Positions 6,473 through 10,946 of a DNA stretch of 10,946 nucleotides are shown here, piece after piece. How positions within the stretch are numbered: position 1 is the first letter of the stretch; each line of letters starts with the position of its first letter. Made by a program: the position numbers and the translations under genes. The notes beneath the pieces are model-generated. The model did not search any database. It was given only the letters and a program-made list of their open reading frames with translations, and had not been told where the DNA came from. Origin of the DNA: JAXHUH01 sp034211175 (GTDB lineage Bacteria > Actinomycetota > Acidimicrobiia > Acidimicrobiales > CAIXPF01). Location of the stretch: NCBI GenBank assembly GCA_034211175.1, contig JAXHUH010000002.1, positions 1 to 10,946 on the forward strand. Reading direction: 5' to 3'.

Positions 6473-6543
6473 CGGCGCGTGCCAGCATGTCCGGATCGCG
6501 TGCCGACGACGAGGTCGGCCGCGGCGCTTCGAGGGGGACGCGC

Positions 6544-7701
6544 ATGACCGCCCGGATCCTGACCACCCACGCGGGGAGCCTTCCCCGCCCCGACGCGCTG
6601 GCCGCGCTGCTGGCCCGCAAGAGCCGGGGCGAGCCCTACGATGCCGCCGGGTTGGATGCCGCCGTGGAGGACGCGACCACCGCGATCGTCGCCCGCCAGG
6701 TCGAGCTCGACCTCGACATCGTCGGCAACGGGGAGATGGGGCGGGAGAGCTTCTTCACCTACGTCCGCGACCGGTTCCGCGGGTTCGGCGGGACGGGCGA
6801 CACGAGGCCGTTCGACGACCTGATGGAGGTCCCGTCGCTGTTGGCCCGCAAGGCCCGCCTCAGCGAGTCCGGTGACAGCGTCTCGCTGCTCGCGGTGCCG
6901 GCGGCCGAGGGCGAGGTGTCGTGGTCGGGACCGGAGGCGATCGACCGCGAGCTCGACCAGCTGGGGCGCGCCGCGTCCGCGGCCGGTGCGCAGCGCTGCT
7001 TCGTGACCGCCCCGTCGCCCGGGATCGTCGCCACCGCCATGACCAACCGGGCCTACGAGACGCTGGAGGAGTACGTCGCCGCGCTCGTCGCGGGGCTCAC
7101 CGAGGAGTATCGGCGCATCGTCGACGCGGGGTTCGTGCTCCAGATCGACGCGCCCGACCTGGCGATGGACGGCGCGGTCGCCTTCGGACGCAAGCCGCGG
7201 GGCGAGTACCTCGACTTCTGCCGGCTGGTGGTGGCGGCGATCAACCGGGCCATCGCCGGGTTGCCGTCGGAGCGGGTTCGGCTCCACGTGTGCTGGGGCA
7301 ACTACGACGGCCCCCACGTGAAGGACGTGCCGCTCGAGGAGATCCTGCCGATCGTCACCGAGTGCCGCGCCGGCCAGCTGGTGCTGGCCCTGGCCAACCC
7401 CCGCCATGCCCATGAGCTGAAGCTGCTGGCCGACGGTGGCCTGCCGCCCCGGTTCGGGCTGGTCGCCGGGGTGATCGAGACGACCCACAACTACGTCGAG
7501 CACCCCGAGGTCGTCGCCGACCGCATCCTGGCGGCGGTCGAGATCGTCGGTGACCCCCGTCGGGTCCAGGCGGGGACGGACTGTGGCTTCGCCACCGCGT
7601 CGGGTCTCGGCGACGTGGCGCCCGAGGTGGTGTGGATGAAGCTGGCGTCGCTCGCCGAGGGCGCCCGCCGCGCCTCCGAGCGCCTCTACGCCCCCGCCTG
7701 A
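6544..7701 (+). CDS. Cobalamin-independent methionine synthase (MetE C-terminal) family methyltransferase
   Basis: A 385-residue single-barrel homologue of the catalytic half of MetE. Full MetE is about 750 residues with two barrels; stand-alone C-terminal homologues are common in bacteria and archaea. They transfer methyl or related groups between zinc-activated thiols and a donor, which need not be methyl-folate. It opens with TTHAGSLPRP, the usual start of this group. Zinc ligands are visible as His248 and Cys250 (LHVCWGNYDG) and Cys347 (GTDCGFAT). The third MetE ligand, a Glu, is not obvious: the ANPRH stretch (284-288) is preceded by LAL where relatives tend to have an acidic residue. 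The ATG at 6544 has GAGGGGG six bases upstream. It could run from its own promoter near the twin repeat. The substrate is uncertain, so metE is not assigned. Confidence 0.88.
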   Translation: MTARILTTHAGSLPRPDALAALLARKSRGEPYDAAGLDAAVEDATTAIVARQVELDLDIVGNGEMGRESFFTYVRDRFRGFGGTGDTRPFDDLMEVPSLLARKARLSESGDSVSLLAVPAAEGEVSWSGPEAIDRELDQLGRAASAAGAQRCFVTAPSPGIVATAMTNRAYETLEEYVAALVAGLTEEYRRIVDAGFVLQIDAPDLAMDGAVAFGRKPRGEYLDFCRLVVAAINRAIAGLPSERVRLHVCWGNYDGPHVKDVPLEEILPIVTECRAGQLVLALANPRHAHELKLLADGGLPPRFGLVAGVIETTHNYVEHPEVVADRILAAVEIVGDPRRVQAGTDCGFATASGLGDVAPEVVWMKLASLAEGARRASERLYAPA

Positions 7702-7719
7702 GCAGCCCGGGCGGCGGCG
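7692..7719 (+). other. Stop-codon hairpin at the end of the MetE-like gene
   Basis: CCCCGCC (7692-7698), the last codons of the MetE-like gene, is complementary to GGCGGGG (7713-7719). The TGA stop (7699-7701) falls in the 14-base loop. It may be a first, weak transcription stop before the stronger hairpin at 7741, or simply a product of GC richness. Confidence 0.3.
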
Positions 7720-7740
7720 GGGACGTTCGGGACACGAGCA

Positions 7741-7768
7741 GGGCCCGCCCCCGGAAGGGGGCGGGCCC
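7741..7768. terminator. Perfect 12-bp GC hairpin, bidirectional terminator
   Basis: GGGCCCGCCCCC (7741-7752) pairs with GGGGGCGGGCCC (7757-7768) across a GGAA tetraloop. It lies between the convergent ends of the MetE-like gene (7701) and the secreted protein gene (7808). It has no T-tract. Stem strength and position make it the likely shared terminator. Confidence 0.8.
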
Positions 7769-7807
7769 GGCCCGTCACACGGCTCGCCGCTGGCGATGAG
7801 GAGGACG

Positions 7808-8458
7808 TCAGGCGGCTGCCGGGTTGATCTCGAAGTCCACGTCCTCGACGTCGGAGGCGACGCCCAGGAGCTCGAGATCGTCCTCGTCGATGACCCCGTT
7901 GCCGTCGAGGTCCGCGATCGAGTCGGGTGCGTCGTCGTAGACGCCGTTGCCGTCGAGGTCGTCGACGACGGCGACGGTGAGGGTGGTCGGGCCGGTGCCG
8001 AAGGCGTCGGCGCCGACGAGCCAGGTGTCGTGGATGGTGGCGCTGTCCTCGTCACGGTCGCCGACCATGGTGAGGTTGAACACGCCGGCGAAGTTCTGGC
8101 CCGGGTTCTGGGCGCCGGCCATCAGGACGACGAGGCCGGGGACCTTCTCGTCGGCGCCGGGGCCGAAGCCGCCGGGCAACGGGGCGATGTCGGCGTGGCC
8201 GGCGGGGCCGGTGAGCTGCAGGCCGTCGAAGCCGGCGGCGGTGAGGCTCGGGTACTCGATGGCCAGGTCGACGACGAAGCCGGCGTTCTCGATGCCGACG
8301 TTCTCGTCGGAGCGCGGTGCCAGGATCTCGATCTCGACCGGCTCGTCGTTGTACTCGTAGCCGTCGGACGTGGCGCCGGCGACGGGGTTCAGCGGCGAGA
8401 AGACCGCGCCGAGCACGGCGGCGGCGACGGCGGTTCCGAGGACGGGTCGTACGCGCAT
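7808..8458 (-). CDS. Secreted protein with two EF-hand/dockerin-like calcium loops
   Basis: A 216-residue exported protein. Residues 1-29 form a signal peptide: MRVRP, a hydrophobic core LGTAVAAAVLGAVF, then a cleavage-like PVAGA before TSDG. The mature N-terminus is acidic with a beta-rich middle (about 40-165). Near the C-terminus, two loops have the calcium-binding D-x-D-x-N-G pattern: D167-L-D169-G-N171-G with D175, and D183-L-D185-G-N187-G with D191 and D194. They occur as a pair like dockerin or EF-hand repeats, and the second matches the 12-residue loop better. No catalytic motif is recognised, so it may be a calcium-stabilised surface or matrix protein. The ATG at 8458 is chosen for its ribosome binding site (GGGAG seven bases upstream) and because it gives a proper signal peptide; longer frames do not. 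An inverted repeat sits in its 5' leader. Confidence 0.82.
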   Translation of the reverse strand: MRVRPVLGTAVAAAVLGAVFSPLNPVAGATSDGYEYNDEPVEIEILAPRSDENVGIENAGFVVDLAIEYPSLTAAGFDGLQLTGPAGHADIAPLPGGFGPGADEKVPGLVVLMAGAQNPGQNFAGVFNLTMVGDRDEDSATIHDTWLVGADAFGTGPTTLTVAVVDDLDGNGVYDDAPDSIADLDGNGVIDEDDLELLGVASDVEDVDFEINPAAA

Positions 8459-8473
8459 GTCATGGCTCCCTGG

Positions 8474-8515
8474 CTCGTAGGTGGTGCGTCCGGTGCTTCC
8501 GCCGGTACCTACGAG
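8474..8515 (-). promoter_or_regulatory. Leader inverted repeat next to the ribosome binding site
   Basis: CTCGTAGGT (8474-8482) and ACCTACGAG (8507-8515) are perfect 9-bp arms across a 24-base loop. On the minus-strand mRNA the stem would end three bases before the GGGAG ribosome binding site (8470-8466) of the secreted protein gene. It could be an RNA leader structure that controls translation, or a DNA operator at the promoter. No known riboswitch class is recognised. Confidence 0.5.
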
Positions 8516-8599
8516 CGCCCGCCCGGTCGGGTTCGACCGACGACCGGTGACCTTCGGCACCGACCGTCGCGACACCCGCGCCGTCCGCGCCCACCCACC

Positions 8600-8666
8600 C
8601 CGTTCTGGTCTACGTCGCCGTCCGCGTCGTCCCAGGTCGGCGACCCCACGATGTCGACCAGAACGG
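8600..8666 (-). terminator. Nested stem structure after the EamA gene
   Basis: An outer 11-bp perfect stem, CCGTTCTGGTC (8600-8610) with GACCAGAACGG (8656-8666), encloses a second 7-bp stem, GTCGCCG (8614-8620) with CGGCGAC (8638-8644). It starts 15 bases beyond the stop of the minus-strand EamA gene and precedes the next minus-strand gene. It therefore most likely ends the Rieske-EamA transcript. No T-tract follows. A structured small RNA or regulator site is possible. Confidence 0.55.
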
Positions 8667-8680
8667 TCGGGTGGTGCGCG

Positions 8681-9631
8681 CTATCCGGGGGAGCCGATCG
8701 TGTCGCCGGGGTCGGCCACCGGGCGCCGCCGGGAGCCGGCGGGGACGAGCCGCACGGTGAGCACGGAGGCGATGATCAGCGCGCCGCCGAGGAGGTCGCC
8801 GCCGGTCAGGGTGTCGTCGGTCAGCCACCAGCCCATGACCGCCCCGGTCACCGGGACGAGCAGGAGGACGAGGACGCTCGAGGTCGGCGACAGGCGTCGT
8901 TGCCCGGCGATCTGGAACGTCAGCGCCACCGCCTGGGCGACCCCGCACAGCGCGGCCAGCAGCAACGCCCGTCCGGTCACGTCGCCGAGGCCGGTCAGCA
9001 GCAGGAGAGGGGTCGCAACGATCGCGGACACGGCGAGCTGGCCGACGTTGAACCAGGCCGAGGCCAGGCGGGGAGCGAAGTAGGCCACGGACAGGATGTG
9101 GCCCGAGGCGATCAGCGCGTCGAGGAGGGCGAGCCCGTCACCGGTGCCGATGTGGAGGGTCGCCCCGGTCATCACGTAGCTGCCGGCGACCGCCAGGGCC
9201 ACGCCGGCGAGGACCGCCTTGGGCGGTCGGGTCCGGGTGGCGACGAGCACGACGATCGGCACGACGACGACCGACAGCGACGACAGGAAGGCGGTGTTGC
9301 TCGCCGTCGTGCGCTCGAGTGCGGCGCTGATCGTGATGAACCCGACGGTGTTGACCGTGCCGGCGATGAGGGGGCCGGCGAAGCGCCCGGCGACCGGGGC
9401 CCGGGCCTGTTCACGGTCGCGCACCAGCAGCGGGACGAGGACGAGGGCCGCGACCCAGAAGCGGACGGCGACGACGCTGACCGGGTTCATGTCGTCGAGC
9501 GCCGCCTGTGACGGCACGAAGGTGCCGCCGAAGAGGATGGCGCTGGCCACCATCAGCCAGAAGCCGCGGCGGTCGCCGGCGGTGGGGGCGGAGCGGCCGG
9601 CGCGGTCGGCGCCGGACGCGGTGTCGGTCAA
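8681..9631 (-). CDS. EamA-type (drug/metabolite transporter superfamily) membrane transporter
   Basis: A 316-residue inner-membrane protein with ten predicted helices, at roughly 24-40, 53-70, 86-104, 109-129, 138-155, 165-185, 195-212, 220-239, 250-270 and 278-296. It has the two-fold EamA repeat. The first half shows FWLMVASAILFGGTFVPSQ and AVRFWVAALVLVPLL; the second half ends with VLVLLLVPVTGAVMGWWL, typical of the family. Such proteins move amino acids, nucleotides or other metabolites, and direction and substrate cannot be read from sequence. I place the start at TTG 9631: its TTGA overlaps the TGA stop of the Rieske gene, the family domain starts soon after, and AGGCGAGG lies just upstream. 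No ATG lies near the N-terminus before residue 27. The coupling suggests that it imports the oxygenase substrate or exports the product. Confidence 0.9.
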   Translation of the reverse strand: MTDTASGADRAGRSAPTAGDRRGFWLMVASAILFGGTFVPSQAALDDMNPVSVVAVRFWVAALVLVPLLVRDREQARAPVAGRFAGPLIAGTVNTVGFITISAALERTTASNTAFLSSLSVVVVPIVVLVATRTRPPKAVLAGVALAVAGSYVMTGATLHIGTGDGLALLDALIASGHILSVAYFAPRLASAWFNVGQLAVSAIVATPLLLLTGLGDVTGRALLLAALCGVAQAVALTFQIAGQRRLSPTSSVLVLLLVPVTGAVMGWWLTDDTLTGGDLLGGALIIASVLTVRLVPAGSRRRPVADPGDTIGSPG

Positions 9632-10836
9632 CGCCGCCTCGCCTGCTCGGCCCGGTAGCGCTCGAGCAACCAGGCGTTGAACTGGGGCAGCGTCGCCTCG
9701 TACGGCGAGTACGGGCCCCGGGGGGCGAACCGCGACCGCAGGCCCCGGTACATCCCGATGTTGGACTCGAGGTCGGGCTGGTCGATGGCCTCGATCAGCG
9801 CGAGCTGGCCCGCCATCAGCTCGTCGAAGTCGTCGCGCGCGATCGTCGAGCGCGGGTAGAGCCACGTGATGGTCAGCGTCGTCAGGCCGGCCGCCTGCGG
9901 CACGATCCGGAACATCTTGATGCCCATGGCCTCGACCGCGCCGAAGTTCAGGGGCGGTACCGCGAAGAACAGGATGCGCTCGTAGAGCTCGTCGGGCAGG
10001 CCCTCCATGACCGGGAACGGCGGGAAGCCCTCGATGGGCTCGCCGGCCCGCTGCACGAGCCCGGCGTGGCGGAACACACCGCCCTCGCCCTCCTCGAAGG
10101 TGGGGTGGGTGACGAGGTGGGCCGGCGCGTTCTCGTGCCAGCCGCGGTGCACGTAGGTCGTGTGGTACTGCTCGAGCGCGTTCTCCTGCATGTTCTTCCA
10201 GTTGAACGGCAGGTCGGCGAACGTCCGGGAGTCGACGACGACCAGGTCCTCGAACCCGTAGGGCGCGACCTCGGGGTCGAGCTTGGCGAGGGTCGGTGCG
10301 AGCGGTTCGGCGTCGGGGTCGAAGTTGGCGAACACCAGCCCGTGCCACACCTCGACGCGCAGGCGGGGCAGCGAGATCGTCGCCTTGAGGTGGTCGAGGT
10401 CGTGGGCCGGCGTCATCGACGGGGCGCCGACGAGCCGCCCGTCGAGGCCGTAGGTCCAGTAGTGGTACGGGCAGCGCAGGTGGCGGCCCTCGCCGTCGTC
10501 GTCGGGGATGACGAAGCCGCGGTGCTGGCACACGGCGGAGAGCACGTGGATCGTGCCCTCGAGGTCGCGGGTGACGATCAGGGGTTCGTCGGCCACCGTC
10601 ACCGACAGACGATCCCCGGGCTCGGCGATCTCGCTGGCGTGGCACAGGTAGAGCCACGACCGCATGAAGACCGCCTCGCGCTCGAAGGCCGCGAAGGCCT
10701 CGGAGGTGTACGCCTCGGGCGGCATGGTCCGGGCCGAGGCGACGTCGAGCACCGACTCGGCGACCTCGTCGACGACGCGGTCGACGAGCTCGTCGGGCGT
10801 CTCGGCCCGTGCGGACAGCGGGTTGATGATGCTCAC
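9628..10836 (-). CDS. Rieske [2Fe-2S] non-haem iron oxygenase, large (alpha) subunit
   Basis: A 402-residue ring-hydroxylating-type or demethylase-type oxygenase that activates O2 at a mononuclear iron with electrons from a separate reductase. The Rieske domain (about 55-170) binds 2Fe-2S through Cys103-x-His105 (CQHRG) and Cys122-x-x-His125 (CPYHYW). The catalytic domain carries NALEQYHTTYVH, giving iron ligands His225 and His230 and bridging acid Glu222. The third ligand is probably Asp355 in QPDLESN, before MYRGLRS. Family length is about 350-450, so it looks complete. The GTG start at 10836 has GGAG eight bases upstream. It is the first gene of a two-gene operon with the transporter. No ferredoxin, reductase or beta subunit is in the window. 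Substrate is unknown; both aromatic acids and quaternary amines are used by relatives. Confidence 0.92.
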   Translation of the reverse strand: MSIINPLSARAETPDELVDRVVDEVAESVLDVASARTMPPEAYTSEAFAAFEREAVFMRSWLYLCHASEIAEPGDRLSVTVADEPLIVTRDLEGTIHVLSAVCQHRGFVIPDDDGEGRHLRCPYHYWTYGLDGRLVGAPSMTPAHDLDHLKATISLPRLRVEVWHGLVFANFDPDAEPLAPTLAKLDPEVAPYGFEDLVVVDSRTFADLPFNWKNMQENALEQYHTTYVHRGWHENAPAHLVTHPTFEEGEGGVFRHAGLVQRAGEPIEGFPPFPVMEGLPDELYERILFFAVPPLNFGAVEAMGIKMFRIVPQAAGLTTLTITWLYPRSTIARDDFDELMAGQLALIEAIDQPDLESNIGMYRGLRSRFAPRGPYSPYEATLPQFNAWLLERYRAEQARRR

Positions 10837-10946
10837 GGCGCGAGCTCCTGGGTCGGTGGGGCGCGTTCGGTCGGGCGGCAGGGCCGCGGGTGTCGGCGGG
10901 AGGAGGGGACTGGCGGGTCGGTGCGGCGAGGGCGCGCGCGTCCGAG

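Noticed and set aside
5710..8055. 781-residue minus-strand open frame over the SepF-like, unknown and MetE-like genes
   Set aside because: Spans several well-supported genes in the wrong frame and has biased, motif-free translation.
8600..8666. Terminal inverted repeats of a miniature transposable element
   Set aside because: The arms are only 45 bases apart with an internal complementary stem, no target duplication was seen and no transposase is present; an RNA or terminator structure fits better.
7796..9511. 571-residue plus-strand open frame opposite the secreted protein and transporter
   Set aside because: Antisense to a signal-peptide protein and a ten-helix transporter; composition is Gly/Arg/Asp/Val shadow.
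9632..10657. Long N-terminal extension of the EamA reading frame
   Set aside because: It lies wholly within the Rieske gene in another frame and lacks family resemblance; the TTGA overlap start explains the transporter.
10837..10946. Possible extra gene end or promoter at the right edge
   Set aside because: Apart from the GGAG binding site of the Rieske gene, I saw no coding frame, -10 box or hairpin that stands out from the GC background.

Overview
The window is very GC-rich, uses GTG and TTG starts freely, and carries Actinobacteria-type families: a SARP/BTAD-type regulator fused to an nSTAND1 ATPase, a SepF-like division protein, and GC-only terminator hairpins. It suggests a high-GC Actinomycetota chromosome. 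Acidimicrobiia is a plausible guess, but nothing here proves the class. I see no transposase, integrase, phage gene, tRNA, rRNA or CRISPR array.

Layout. Positions 1-108 are a 28-bp tandem repeat that runs into the stop codon of a leftward 2-oxoglutarate/Fe(II) oxygenase (101-1090). A divergent promoter region with two palindromes (about 1091-1325) separates it from a rightward two-gene unit. The first gene of that unit (1326-4103) encodes a 925-residue chimera: a winged-helix/BTAD head, an nSTAND1 ATPase, one membrane helix, and a C-terminal formylglycine-generating-enzyme-like (C-type-lectin fold) domain that lacks the catalytic cysteine pair. It overlaps by ATGA with an unrecognised 361-residue protein (4100-5185) that has a 15-bp in-frame repeat. 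This pair is the most unusual part of the window. I read it as a possible one-protein membrane-to-DNA signalling device with a co-translated partner of unknown role.

Positions 5186-5573 are a gene-free convergent spacer with a perfect 15-bp hairpin. Next comes a very short leftward SepF-like protein (5574-5804), probably with a leaderless mRNA. It is divergent from a rightward 160-residue unknown protein (5944-6426). A twin direct repeat spaced 21 bp apart precedes a rightward stand-alone MetE C-terminal-type methyltransferase homologue (6544-7701). A GC hairpin (7741-7768) separates this from a leftward secreted protein with two EF-hand-like calcium loops (7808-8458), whose 5' leader has an inverted repeat just before its ribosome binding site.

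The right end is a leftward operon, read from 10836 down to 8681. A Rieske non-haem iron oxygenase overlaps by TTGA with an EamA-type ten-helix transporter, followed by a nested stem structure likely to be the terminator. The oxygenase and transporter probably act together on one small molecule, by uptake or by export of the product. No ferredoxin or reductase partner lies in the window. The last 110 bases (10837-10946) contain only the ribosome binding site of the Rieske gene and no recognisable gene.
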